Source: Ctena decussata (Eukaryota; Mollusca; Bivalvia; Lucinida; Lucinidae). From it: a stretch of DNA of 64,000 bases. A program made the position numbers and the translations under genes. Every line of letters begins with the position of its first letter. Position 1 is the first letter of the stretch. The stretch is from assembly GCA_963989385.1 (NCBI GenBank), contig OZ022508.1:30588166-30652165 (forward strand), read 5' to 3'. The notes under the pieces were generated by a model. It searched no databases and was not told the origin of the DNA. It was given only the letters and a program-made list of their open reading frames with translations. This document shows, in pieces, positions 12,736-24,329 of this stretch.

Positions 12736-12947
12736 GGGGAGAGTCGGGTAATTTCGGACAGCGGGTAAATTCGGACAGTGACATTGTTTCCTTTATATGC
12801 CAGTTGCTTGGAATTAAATCAAAATTAACCGGAAAACAGTGAAAATCCTGATGAGACGGCTCATCATGAGCCGTTTTATCCGGATTTTCAATGTTTGCAA
12901 TGGTATGTCCGAATTTATTTGCTGTCCGAATTTACCAGACTTGACCT
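12736..12947 (+). mobile_element. Tc1/mariner-type MITE GGGGAGAGTCGGG, copy 1
   Basis: Starts GGGGAGAGTCGGGTAATTTC and carries a second inner GCGGGTAAATTCGGACA; the far end is the inverse. TA flanks both ends (12734-12735 and 12948-12949). Central palindrome GATGAGACGGCTCATCATGA. It sits where duplication copy A has no such element. Confidence 0.85.
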
Positions 12948-13219
12948 TAGTATTGACTTGTTGTTATTTTACACTTATTCAAGTCCCATATAGACCTTTT
13001 TCGTGAATTTCGAAAGCTACCACATCCCTTTCGAATAACGTACACGTACGAAATAAGTTTGATATACATGTAAAATGACAGAACATATTAGATGCATGTC
13101 CATGTTTTATAACAAATTACTGTTACATAGCTGTTAACTACTGACCGAATCCTAAATACATGTAACATGCTACATGTAAAAGGCAAATTAGGAGACTGAA
13201 ATATTCCCAAACATTCTTT

Positions 13220-13386
13220 CAAGTCGGGTAAGTTCGGACAGCGGGTAAATTCGGACATACCATTGCAAACAGTGAAAATCCAGATGAGACGGCTCATCAT
13301 GAGCCGTCCCATCAGTATTTTCCCTGTTTGCCCAGTGAATTTTGTTTTAATTCCAAACGACTGTCCGAATTAACCTGACTTGACCC
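13220..13386 (-). mobile_element. Tc1/mariner-type MITE GGGGAGAGTCGGG, copy 2
   Basis: Same family in the opposite orientation: GCGGGTAAATTCGGACATAC is the inverse of the right part of copy 1. Ends are worn (AAGTCGGGTAAG and CTGACTTGACCC). Copy A has the uninterrupted site near 6632-6645. Confidence 0.8.
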
Positions 13387-13570
13387 TATATGACTGTCCT
13401 AGCAATAATGACTAATGTCTCAGGAACGAAGTAATTATAATGGTGTTGTTACAACGGCAACTGTGTTCTTCAATGGAATCATGATGCTCTCATTATTTTG
13501 GAACATATAAAAATTAAATTAAAACCGTATTTTCATTTAATAGCAAGTCTAACTCTGCAAATAATGATAA

Positions 13571-14814
13571 AACTAGAAAATTGTGTCTGTAAGACACTAA
13601 TGATGCCCCCGTGCAGCGCCTGTGACATGATGTGTATATCCATAAAGCACCTACAAAGAATCCATTGAAAACATACCCTAACATGTAAAAAATTGCCCAA
13701 AATGACTAAATTAAAAAGGCTGTGATTCTGTCGAAATTAATTCTAGATCTATCAAAATGCCTCATGCATATCTTCAAATATGTCCACAATATGTAAACAA
13801 GGTTTGAAAAAGATCCATTGAAAACTGTGGAGCAAGTTGATAACACAAACTCCATACTCTACAATGCAAAAATTTCCCTAGAATGACTATGTTCAAAAGG
13901 CCGTAATTCTGTCAAAATTAATTCTAGGTCCAACAAAAACCCACATGCACATCTTCAATACACTCACAGCATGTATGCAAGGTTTGAAAAAGATACATTG
14001 AAAACTGTGAGAGGAGTTGATTACACAAACTCTATAGATACCCTCCAATGCAAAATTTGCCTAAAATGACTAAGTTCAAAAGGCCGTAATTTTGTCAAAA
14101 TTAATTCTAGGGCCAACAAAAACCCACATGCACATTTTCAATACATTCACAGCATGTATGCAAGGTTTGAAAAGGATCCATTGAAAACTGTGAGAGTAGT
14201 TGATTACACAAACTCTATACCCTCCAATGCAAAAATTTGCCTAAGGCCGTAATTCTGTCAAAATTAATTCTAGGGCCAATAAAAATGCACATGCACATCT
14301 TCAATATGTCCCAAACATGTATGCAAAGTTTGAAAAAGATCCATTGAAAACTGTGGGAGGAGTTGATTACACAAACTCTATACCCTCCAATGCAAAAATT
14401 TGCCTAAGGCCGTAATTCTGTCAAAATTAATTCTAGGGCCAACAAAAATCCACATGCACATTTTCAATATGTCCAAAACAAGTATGCAAAGTTTGATAAA
14501 GATCCATAAAAAACTGTGGGAGGAGTTGATTACACAAACTCTATACCCTACAATACAAAAATTTGCCTAAAATGACTAAGTTCAAAAGGCCGTAATTCTG
14601 TCAAAATTAATTTTAGCTCCATCAAAAATGCACATGCACATCTTCAATATGTCCACAACATGTATGCAAAGTTTAAAAAAGATCCATTGAAAACTGTGGG
14701 AGGAGTTGATTACACAAACTCTATACTATAAAGCGTGACGAACAGACAGACGGACAGACGGACAGACAGACAGGGGCAAATCTTAATGCCCCCTGACTAT
14801 CGTCACGGGGGCAT
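13571..14814 (+). mobile_element. Pearl/HINE-like element, family 2, copy 1
   Basis: 5' end AACTAGAAAATTGTGTCTGT with mini-hairpin GTGTCTGTAAGACAC, then GATGCCCCCGTG. The core is tandem units of about 165-190 bp with phrases CAAAATTAATTCTAGG, GATCCATTGAAAACTGTGG and GAGTTGATTACACAAACTC. 3' end: GACAGACGGACAGACGG tract, then hairpin ATGCCCCCTGACTATCGTC plus ACGGGGGCAT. The two ATGCCCCCGTG/CACGGGGGCAT ends are inverse. Homologous to 21193-24327. Confidence 0.82.
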
Positions 14815-14819
14815 AAATA

Positions 14820-14890
14820 TTAACAACAGCAACAACAATGATAATGATAAAACTAATAACAATAATAATAATAATAATAAGAAGAAGAAT
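14820..14890 (+). repeat. AAC/AAT/AAG microsatellite cluster
   Basis: AACAACAGCAACAACAATGA followed by about nine AAT units and AAGAAGAAG, directly after the family 2 element. Confidence 0.9.
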
Positions 14891-15735
14891 ATAACTGAAT
14901 ATATTGTAAGTAGCAATGTCAGCTTATCTACAGTTTTGGACTGGTCGGTTTGTGTTATGTTTGTTCTCTTTTACTCTGTCTTTTTACGATACATAATAAA
15001 TAGAAAACAGGTAAAATGGTTGCTGTGTGTGCTTTATGTAGGTCTACTCAGGTATAGTTACGGCAGGAAACAAAATGTTTAGTTTGTATTATCTTACACT
15101 TGTGTTGTTACTTCGTGTTTCTATTTCCCATTCGGTGTCGTGGGTATGGTATAGACTTTCGGATCGTTGCAGTTTTACACCATACTTGTGTGAGCGTAAG
15201 ATACTGTATTTACATTTTACAAACCCTTTTATTCCTAGTGTTCCATAAAAGGGACATTTGGCTAACAGAGAAAACTTAGATCAGACGCCACAAAAAATTG
15301 TTTGCATCAAAACAATTGGTATTTCACTTAACAATAGAAATGATAAAAACAAACTGAACCAAGCATTCTAAAATGATAAATGGATCCATTCAATATAAAT
15401 AGAAAAATAGTGTCTGAATGGTTATATTACTGTATGGGAAGGACCGTAACTTTTCTAGACATTTATGTCACTGTATGTATGTGGAGGACCGCAACTAACG
15501 TTCATAGAATTTGTGGTCTGAAGCAATATTGCTTGTATTGAGTGGCAATAAAATGTATGTTTAAACTATATGAAAAGATGAGTTCATTAGCCATAACTGG
15601 TTTAATTGTCTTCTTCACAATGTATCTAGATGCATTTAAGGAATTGAAAATAGCAAAGAACGAGTTCATGAGCCAAATCAATTTTCAAACACTTTTTATT
15701 GAAGTTCATGATATTTTATCTATCAAAAGTTATCT
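14891..15735. other. No recognised feature
   Basis: AT-rich; short ORFs only. A region of copy B with no clear counterpart in copy A. Confidence 0.4.
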
Positions 15736-17070
15736 TATGAGTCATGCCGGTCATTTACAATGACGAAACTGTAACGATACCTTCCAATAAAATGTTTCAT
15801 GTGTCTTTACCACGATAGAGCAATGCAGCCTTTAAGAGCAAGCATGTGAACTTGTGTTCCCGAGCTTGTGTTCCAGTTCGATAAATTTTAAATCTAATGT
15901 TAAATTAAAGTCTCCATAGTCCTATCAGCGGTAAAAGCGCCTAAACTCAAATCATTGTAAAACGCGGTTCAACCTTCACGTTTTGTAATAAAATGTGGGT
16001 TGGTGTGCATATATTGAGTCATTTAACTGGCAAAAAGTAGAGAAAACAAGTTTTTGAAAAATAACAAATCGCTCAACAAACTACAATTTCCTGTTCTGGT
16101 TTCCCGTCCAGCAATGCTATATAAACATAGGCGGGACTGTGATTGGGAATTCCACGCCTGTACATTGTATTTTTACCATTTTATGAAATCGAAAGTAGGT
16201 CATTTTAGTTGCCAACTAAAATGACCCAAATAAGTTTTTAAACCCTTTTTATGCGAAACTCAAGGATGTTTTGTTCGTTTAAAGCTGGCTAATCACGGCC
16301 ATTTACAATGACGAAACTACAGTGAGAAGTTTGCAGCGATACCGCATGATAAAATTTTTCATGCTGATAGAGCAATGGGACCTTTAAGAAACAAATTTGT
16401 TGATAATGATAATGATAATAAAAAACAGTGTATAAAGTGTAGTGACATTTGAAAGACAATCTTGAGACAGTTTCGGTATAACAGGACTATAAAATGTACT
16501 GCAATACCTTAATTATCCAATAAGTAGTCTAAGAGTAAATTCTCTTTTGGCGGATATTTTATGGCTTTGCTCAGACTGGCTAGGCAATGCTATGTCATGG
16601 AAAACTGTCTTTTGATAAAATTACAAAATTGAGATATTCAAAAACTATATTTGTCTCTAAGAGGGACAGAGTCCGTAGAAAACTTACTGATCAGCGTAGA
16701 TCTGTATTTGAATGCCCTACAGAACATTCTGACATTCAGATGTGCGGTATATTTGAAGAGAAACTCCGACGAAAGACAGACAGTCAGATACTGTTATGAA
16801 ATTGTCAAGTCTTAAAACAACTATTCTGAGTTACGGATGTAATCCAGTTTTGTTTGCCTAGAGACATTTTAGAGAGAGAAAATAGGATTTTGAATCCGTA
16901 GAATTGATTTTGTCGGCTTTGCTGTAATACCAGAATAATGCTGTCATCTAGGCCGTGGTTAGTCAAGGCAAAGTCGGAACATTGTGATTTGCCTTTACAA
17001 AGCCTAAAGTCTTAGAAAAGACAATTTCTCCTGTAAGCGGAACTTTTTTTCACCTTAAAAGTTGACCTCC

Positions 17071-17072
<2 letters not shown>

Positions 17073-17113
<41 letters not shown>
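17073..17113 (+). repeat. (GA)n microsatellite
   Basis: About 20 GA units. Confidence 0.97.
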
Positions 17114-17117
<4 letters not shown>

Positions 17118-17134
17118 AAAACGACAAAGTCGCT

Positions 17135-17577
17135 TCATTCACATTTTGATGCACAATGCTAATTAGCATTGTGCATCTAAATGTGAATAAATGCTAATTA
17201 GCACTGTTCGTCTACATGTGAATGAATAGTAGTTAGCATTGTGCATCTAAATGTGAATGAATGCTTATTATCACTGTGCATCTAAATGTTATGAATGGTA
17301 ATTAGCATTGTGCATCTAAATGTGAATGAATGCTAAATAACATTGTGCATCTAAATGTGAATGAATGCTAATTGGCATTGTGCATCTAAATGTGAATGAA
17401 TGCTAATTAGCACTGTGCATCAAAATGTGAAAGAATGTTAATTAGCATTGTGCATCTAAATGTGAATGAATGCTTATTAGCACCCTGCATCTAAATGTGA
17501 ATGAATGCTAGTTACAATGTAGCACTCTGTATCTAAATGTGAATGAAAGACAATATTAGCTTGTGCATGTAAATGTG
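17135..17577 (+). repeat. 35-bp minisatellite with inverted first unit
   Basis: Twelve or so units of the form TGCTAATTAGCATTGTGCAT then CTAAATGTGAATGAA, spaced 34-35 bp from 17157. The sequence just upstream (17135-17160, CATTCACATTTTGATGCACA) is the inverse of a unit, so the array begins with a palindrome centred on AATTAGCATT. Confidence 0.92.
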
Positions 17578-17579
17578 CA

Positions 17580-18150
17580 TGAAGCAGTTCCATGTGTTAT
17601 AACATACATCTTCACCGGACTCGTCCTGGTAGTGGGATTGATTGATGATGTCTGTGGCTATATTTACTCGGATTCAATGCGGATAGACAATGTGTTTCTC
17701 CCACATTAGTTGTTGAATTGATAAAGTCTTATCTTGCAGTGGCATGTATCTCAAAATGCTTAGTATACCCACTTTTATGCATGAAATTCGTAAAAAGCGT
17801 AGGCTCTTGAGTTACAAGTATATAACTTTCAAAATACTTATTAAATAAAAGAGGCTGTCGCTTTTTTGGAAAAAAGAGTTTTCACTCGTCGAGTACGTTT
17901 TGCTTACCGTTTAGAGATTGTTTATTATTTGGTTCGATTTTAATGAGGAAGACAGACTATGTTTTAAGTCTTGATTAGCCATGCAGCCCAATGTGTTTGG
18001 ATAAATATAGAGAACAAACTCACTACATCTGCTTCTTTATCAACAATGCGATTGGGACTGAGATTGTAAATTCCTTAATTAGCGTGTTTACGAGGTAATA
18101 CGTATTTGAAGGATTAAAACATTCCCGCATCCGATGGTTTAAATTCAACT
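17580..18150. other. No recognised feature
   Basis: Spacer without recognisable repeats or domains. Confidence 0.4.
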
Positions 18151-18162
18151 GTGAAGAACCAC

Positions 18163-18568
18163 GCTGGTCTGGCATTCAACACAGCCAACGAAGGCAACGT
18201 ACTATAAAACTCGATTGTTTTCGCATATTCCTTACATTAATTTCAAACTATTATTCTTACGGACCCAGCAGTTTGTTAGACCTTTTAGTCAGACAAGATT
18301 TTTGAAGAAATTTCGTCTAGTATAAATGCAGTGCTTGAATAAGGTTTTTCACCAATTCGTTGTCTGGTCGTTGTAGCCCGAAAATTGTTTTCAAGTATTT
18401 CTTGAATATGCATATCAATTCAGTAAAACTTTTGATTCCTATTTCAAGAGGCGGGGGTCGGATGGTCCGTGAGACTATACTTCTGAAACAAACTTATTCT
18501 GATGAGCAGAAAAAACATGTTCCGTTACGCTGTCTTCGTTGCCTGTGTTGAATGCCAGACCAGTGTGA
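18163..18568. repeat. Inverted repeat, about 40-bp arms, 330-bp spacer
   Basis: Left arm GCTGGTCTGGCATTCAACAC and onward to about 18203; right arm about 18527-18568 (CTGTGTTGAATGCCAGACCA is the inverse), with three to five mismatches. The interior is not symmetrical. Could be a worn MITE; no target duplication is clear. Confidence 0.65.
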
Positions 18569-18579
18569 GAACTGAATCT

Positions 18580-19580
18580 TTCCATAACCAATAAATATAC
18601 TCCAGCCGTGACTGTCCCAATTTCGGAACTTCTCATTTGGTTTATCTTTGATATTGTTTTTGTTTGTTTTGTCTGCCTCACTGTTACCCTTGAAGTATTT
18701 TGTTGATTTGGTAGAGACTAGCTTGCTTTCTGGTGAAATGTTATTTACTTACATTATTTCTCAGCATCTGTTGTCTTACATTAGTGCAGTGAAAACATCG
18801 TTTCTGGTGTGGGGGATTGGATGTGTCAGTCGCTGTTCTTTTTTTTTTTTTTACTTTATTATTTACTTTACATCGGCAACACAGCAGAGAAGGAAAATAG
18901 CTGAATACACAGTTTTTGTGCACTTTTAGGCTAATTAAGAGTGTTTTAGTAGTACAGACTTACCTGAACGAATGCAAAAGAATTGCATGCCAAGGATATT
19001 TACCAGTGTTTCGGTTTATCTCCCGTCACTGTTTCCTCCCTTCTGGACGGCTTACCACCTTGTTAACCTTTTCAATGAGCCTAACTACTTATGGATGGTT
19101 TATCGAAGATGCGTTCCTTGACTCCAAAGGGGCTTTTAATTAATTCAATCTAATTCTACAGAAATTTAAAGAGTCAAAACTAAAACATTAGAAATATTTT
19201 TTTGTGAACTGATGTTTGACAAAAATGTCAAACAATTGTGTCAGAGCCTCGTCGAAATAAAACTTGCCATGCAAACGATAGTTAGTCGACCAAGCCCATG
19301 TGCTGAAAGTTCGAATATGGTCTGCGACAGATTTTCAAAGAACCTTAAGTTAAATTCTCAGCGTAATTTATAATGGATCATTTAAGCCTGTTATTGGGAA
19401 AGCTTATTATTAGAAAATTATTTCAGCCGTTCTAAGGCAACTGACAAAACCAATCATAAGTTTGCTATATTATTTAACCGTTGCTATAGGAACAAGACAA
19501 AACGACTTCGTCAGTGTATGTGGTGAACATGGCATAAAGTTCAATCTGGCAAAACCGCCGAAACATTTAGATCCATGTAA
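18580..19580. other. No recognised feature
   Basis: Includes a T-run near 18839-18852. ORFs here are short and lack domains. Confidence 0.4.
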
Positions 19581-19581
19581 T

Positions 19582-19672
19582 CTTTTTTTTTGTCAAGCAG
19601 GATGAGGCGAAAATGAGATAATCTCATTTTCGCCTCATCCTGCTTGACAGACAAAAAAAAAAAAAAAAAAAA
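19582..19672. repeat. Near-perfect palindrome, 29-bp arms, 1-nt centre
   Basis: Left arm 19591-19619 begins TGTCAAGCAGGATGAGGCG; right arm 19621-19649 is its exact inverse. Outside them lie a T-run (19582-19590) and an A-run (19653-19672), which lengthen the fold. Confidence 0.95.
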
Positions 19673-19699
19673 TACATTCACTCCATTGAAAGTGAATAG

Positions 19700-20370
19700 G
19701 AACTGCGTTAGTTTTATTTTTACCTTCCTTCTAATTGGGGATTAACTGTTAAAGACATGAATTTGCTTTATCATACATCTTTAACTCTTTAAAATATTTT
19801 AATGAAACTTTGTAGGAATGTGTATAATAATGAGGGACGATCCACAACTCTGGCTTACTTACTTTCTGAATTATCTGCCTTTGCAAAAATTTCCAGTTCG
19901 CTCTGCAACTCCATGGCCATTTGAAATGTTTTAACGAAACTTAATGATAATATGTATATTGTCAAGGGAATGTATTAGGGCTAAGAATAATAATTCAAGT
20001 TTACTTAGTTTATGAATTATCTCCCTTGTTTGAATTTGGCATTAAATTCTAAACTTCTTAGCTGCTTCATCCCAGAAGCTGTTTTTGGTATACTAATAGT
20101 ATTTGATGCGTTTAATGTTTCAATAAAGGCGCAATCACTAATTACATAAATGTTGTCCCTGTTCGTCTTACCTGCCCATCCTTCTGCAAACAATCTTGTT
20201 CATTCTCTATCTCCTTAACTGTTTAAAATATTTAAAGGAAACATTTTAGAAATGTGTATGATATTGCGGTATTGCATTATGAGAAAGAACCACTACAGTG
20301 GCTTGCTTACCTTTTGAATTAACTGCCCTTTCATAATTTTTCTGCTCACTCAATGAATAAAAAAAAAATA
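19700..20370. repeat. Diverged tandem repeat, three units
   Basis: Phrases AACTCTTTAAAATATTTTAA, AATGTGTATAATA and GAATTATCTGCC recur in altered form near 19790, 19925 and 20220-20330, suggesting old tandem units of roughly 150-300 bp. Confidence 0.5.
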
Positions 20371-20459
20371 CTAGTCATTTCTAGTCATTTCATTATTTTG
20401 TGTACCACCGAGTATCGATTCTTCAAATGACAACTAACTCCTTGCTCGCTAGCCCGTCA

Positions 20460-20580
20460 GCTCAAATCAAATTTGTTCTGTTCTGTTCAATTCTCGTATC
20501 GACGTTACCCAAGTGGCTCAACGGTACGTAACCATAGTTGCACACACCTGGCGCCGGGTGTCCGTCCAACAAATCAAACA
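20460..20580 (-). repeat. Dispersed repeat with GGCGCC core
   Basis: The minus strand reads CGGCGCCAGGTGTGTGCAAC, then TATGGTTACGTACC, then GAACAGAACAGAAC. Two to three plus-strand relatives lie at 32583-32885. Family unknown; the tail resembles a retroposon end. Confidence 0.6.
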
Positions 20581-20690
20581 AAGCTAATAATTGCTTAAAT
20601 AGCCAGAAAGTGAGAAAAATTGACATCCAACAGAAATCCGTGCTTTTGTTCTTACATAGTCTTGATTATTGGTTTTCCTGAGAATATAAT

Positions 20691-20922
20691 TGAGCCGTGG
20701 CTCGAGAAAAAAATCATAGTGGCATGTGCGCCCAACGAAGACACAGATCAGCCTTGACATCCGCCTGATCAGAGTCTTTACTGTGCGCTTAAAGGGTAGC
20801 TAAGGCTTGTATATGAATACCTCCATGCCGACAGCATAGACTCTGATCAGACTGGGCGGATGCCCAGGCTGATTTAAGTCTTGTGTCGTGCATTGCCTTT
20901 TAGTTGGTTTTGTCGTGTCGTT
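20691..20922. mobile_element. Palindromic MITE GAGCCGCGACACGA, copy 1 (worn)
   Basis: Begins GAGCCGTGGCTCGAG. Inner arms carry GATCAGCCT and GACTCTGATCAGACTGGGC. Ends TTGGTTTTGTCGTGTCG. This is the most diverged of eight copies. Confidence 0.8.
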
Positions 20923-21192
20923 GTGTCTAGAGAATAACAACTTACTGCTTGCTGCCTGCCTGTGGTATTCTCTTAAATTCAGACAATAATTATGAGATGG
21001 ACGATAATAACCCCTCATTTGATACTTTTAAGGAATACCAGAGATTTTTTATCTTTATATAGCATTTTTTTGTCTCGAAAAGATCAATTTAAATTGCAAG
21101 AGCAATGATCTTATTAGAAAACTACAATAAGTGAGAAACACTCATGCTGGAGTTCTATGTGCTCCACTAGAAAAGAAAACAAACTATGGTTT

Positions 21193-24100
21193 AACTAGAA
21201 AATTGTGTCTGTAAGACACAGGTGATGCCCCCGTGCTCCCTAATTGACCCTTGCACCCCCTTTCTCCCTCCACCCTACCCCCATCACCATTGCAAATTCA
21301 AAGAAGTGTGCATGGTCTCAAACTGTGAAAACTGATTAGTCATAAACTGTAGTATGTCTTGAGAACCTATAATGTTAAAAATCAAAAGATGAAAATTTCT
21401 TAGTTCAAAACCTGCAATTTTGCTAAAACAACTTTTTCATCATAAAATATCATCATGACGATCTTTTTTATTTCTGTAACACATGTACAAAGTTTCAAAG
21501 CCATATATCATAAACTGTGAAGGAAATTCATTACACACTGATATCAAACACTGAAAATGACTTAAGTTTGAAAACCCATTATTTTGTCAAAATAACACTT
21601 TGTGACCTTCAAAAATATTCATGCATATCTTCAATATGTCTGCAACATGTGTGCAAAGTTTCAGCTTGATCTGTTATAAGCTGTGGGAGGAGTTGATTAC
21701 ACAATCATTGCTACCTTACATCACAAACCAACACTGAAAATGTCTAAGTCCAAAAGCCCGTAATTTTGCCAAAAAATAATTTTTGGTCATAAGAAATCTT
21801 CATGCACATCTTCAATATATCTGCAATATGTATGCAAAGTTTCAAATTGATCTATCGTAAGCTGTGGGAGGAGTTGATTACACAAACTTGCTACCCTATA
21901 TGACTAATCAACACAAAAAATGTCTAAGTCCGAAAGCCCCATAATTTTGTCAAAATTAATTTTTTGGCCATAAGAAATCTACATGCACATCTTCAATATG
22001 TCTGCAACATGTACGCAAAGTTTCAAATTGATCCATCATAAGCTGTGGGAGCTGTTGATTACACAAACATACTATCCTGTATCACTAACCAACATTGAAA
22101 ATATCTAAGTCCAAAAGCCCGTAATTTTGTCAAAAATAATTTTTTGGCCATAAGAAATCTTCATGCACATCTTCAATATGTCTGCAACATATGCGCAAAG
22201 TTTCAAATTGATCCATCATAAACTCTGGGAGGAGTTGATTACACAAACTTGCTACTCTATATCAGTAATCAACACTAAAAATGTCTAAGTCCGAAACTAA
22301 CACAAAAAATGTCTAAGTCCGAAAGCCCCATAATTTTGTCAAAATTAATTTTTTGGCCATAAGAAATCTTTATGCACATCTTCAATATGTCTGCAACATA
22401 TGCGCAAAGTTTCAAATTGATCCATCATAAACTCTGGGAGATGTTTATTACACAAACTTGCTACCCTGTAACAGTAATCAACACTAAAAATGTCTAAGTC
22501 TGAAAGCCCGTTATTTTGTCAAAAATAATTTGTTGGCCATAAGAAATCTTCATGCACATCTTCAATATGTCTGCAACATATGTGCAGGAGTTGATTACAC
22601 AAACTTGCTACCCTATATCAGTAATCAACACTAAAAATGTCTAAGTCCGAAACCAACACAAAAAATGTCTAAGTCCGAAAGCCCCATAATTTTGTCAAAA
22701 ACAATTTTTTGGCCATAAGAAATCTTCATGCACATCTTCAATATGTCTGCAACATGTATGCAAAGTTTCAAATTGATCCATCATAAACTCTGGGAGGAGT
22801 TGATTACACAAACTTGCTACCCTGTATCAGTAATCAACACTAAAAATGTCTAAGTCTGAAAGCCCGTAATTTTGTCAAAAATAATTTTTTGGCCATAAAA
22901 AATCTTCGTGCACATCTTCAATATGTCTGCAACATATGTGCAAAGTTTCAAATTGATCCATCTTAAGCTGTGGGAGGAGTTGATTACACAAACTTGCTAC
23001 CCTGTATCAGTAATCAACACTACAAATGTCTAAGTCTGAAAGCCCGTCATTTTGTCAAAAATAATTTTTTGGCCATAAGAAATCTTCATGCACATCTTCA
23101 ATATGTCTGCAACATATGTGCAAAGATTCAAATTGATCCATCATAAGCTGTGGGAGAAGTTGATTACACAAACTTACTACTAAAATGTGCGACGGACAGA
23201 CGGACAGACAGACGGACAGGGGTAAAACATAATGCCCCCTGACTATCGTCACGGGGGCATCTTCATGCACATCTTCAATATGTCTGCAACATATGTGCAG
23301 GAGTTGATTACACAAACTTGCTACCCTATATCAGTAATCAACACTAAAAATGTCTAAGTCCGAAACCAACACAAAAAATGTCTAAGTCCGAAAGCCCCAT
23401 AATTTTGTCAAAATTAATTTTTTGGCCATAAGAAATCTTCATGCACATCTTCAATATGTCTGCAACATGTATGCAAAGTTTCAAATTGATCCATCATAAA
23501 CTCTGGGATGAGTTGATTACACAAACTTGCTACCCTGTATCAGTAATCAACACGAAAAATGTCTAAGTCTGAAAGCCCGTAATTTTGTCAAAAATAATGT
23601 TTTGGCCATAAGAAATCTTCATGCACATCTTCAATATGTCTGCAACATATGTGCAAAGTTTCATATTGATCCATCATAAGCTGTGGGAGGAGTTGATTAC
23701 ACAAACTTACTACTAAAATGTGCGACGGACACACGGACAGACGGACGGACAGGGGTAAAACATAATGCCCCCTGACTATCGTTACGGGGGCATCTTCATG
23801 CACATCTTCAATATGTCTGCAACATATGTGCAGGAGTTGATTACACAAACTTGCTACCATATATCAGTAATCAACACTAAAAATGTCTAAGTCCGAAACC
23901 AACACAAAAAATGTCTAAGTCCGAAAGCCTCATAATTTTGTCAAAATTAATTTTTTGGCCATAAGAGATCTTCATGCACATCTTCAATATGTCTGCAACA
24001 TGTATGCAAAGTTTCAAATTGATCCATCATAAACTCTGGGAGGAGTTGATTACACAAACTTGCTACCCTGTATCAGTAATCAACACTAAAAATGTCTAAG

Positions 24101-24327
24101 TCTGAAAGCCCGTAATTTTGTCAAAAATAATTTTTTGGCCATAAGAAATCTAAATGCACATCTTCAATATGTCTGCAACATATGTGCAAAGTTTCAAATT
24201 GATCCATCATAAGCTGTGGGAGGAGTTGAGTACACAAACTTACTACTAAAATGTGCGACGGACAGACGGACAGACAGACGGACAGGGGTAAAACATAATG
24301 CCCCCCTGACTATCGTCATGGGGGCAT
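21193..24327 (+). mobile_element. Pearl/HINE-like element, family 2, copy 2 with three 3' termini
   Basis: Starts AACTAGAAAATTGTGTCTGT with hairpin GTGTCTGTAAGACAC, as in 13571. The core has about ten units of 176-182 bp: the phrase TCAATATGTCTGCAACAT recurs at about 21631, 21812, 21993, 22173, 22382, 22562, 22738, 22918, 23098. The GACGGACAG tract plus hairpin (ATGCCCCCTGACTATCGTC plus ACGGGGGCAT) occurs three times, ending at about 23260, 23794 and 24327. No transposase. Confidence 0.85.
23261..24327 (+). repeat. 533-bp higher-order repeat, two units
   Basis: Two successive blocks of 532-534 bp. Each starts with CTTCATGCACATCTTCAATA, contains one truncated and two fuller core units, and ends with GACGGACAGACGGACAG plus the ATGCCCCC hairpin. 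The first terminus (about 23190-23260) precedes them. Confidence 0.85.
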
Positions 24328-24329
24328 AA

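Larger units (their letters stand above)
10873..16810. repeat. Segmental duplication, copy B (expanded)
   Basis: Direct partner of 4374-7280, about twice as long. It carries a TSD-flanked insertion (10938-11184), an unmatched 950-bp block (11399-12348), two related MITEs (12736-12947, 13220-13386) and a pearl-type element (13571-14814), and repeats the last subsegment twice (15742-15905 and 16284-16805). It lacks copy A's 5545-6575 block. Confidence 0.83.

Noticed and set aside
23055..23860. Two 86-90-codon minus-strand ORFs with repeated HICCRHIEDVHED
   Set aside because: They are translations of the 180-bp core repeat and its hairpin, nearly identical because the DNA is tandem.
7885..24327. 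CRISPR-like array
   Set aside because: Regular repeats exist but units are 145-180 bp, fully homologous throughout with no unique spacers, in animal DNA with no cas genes.
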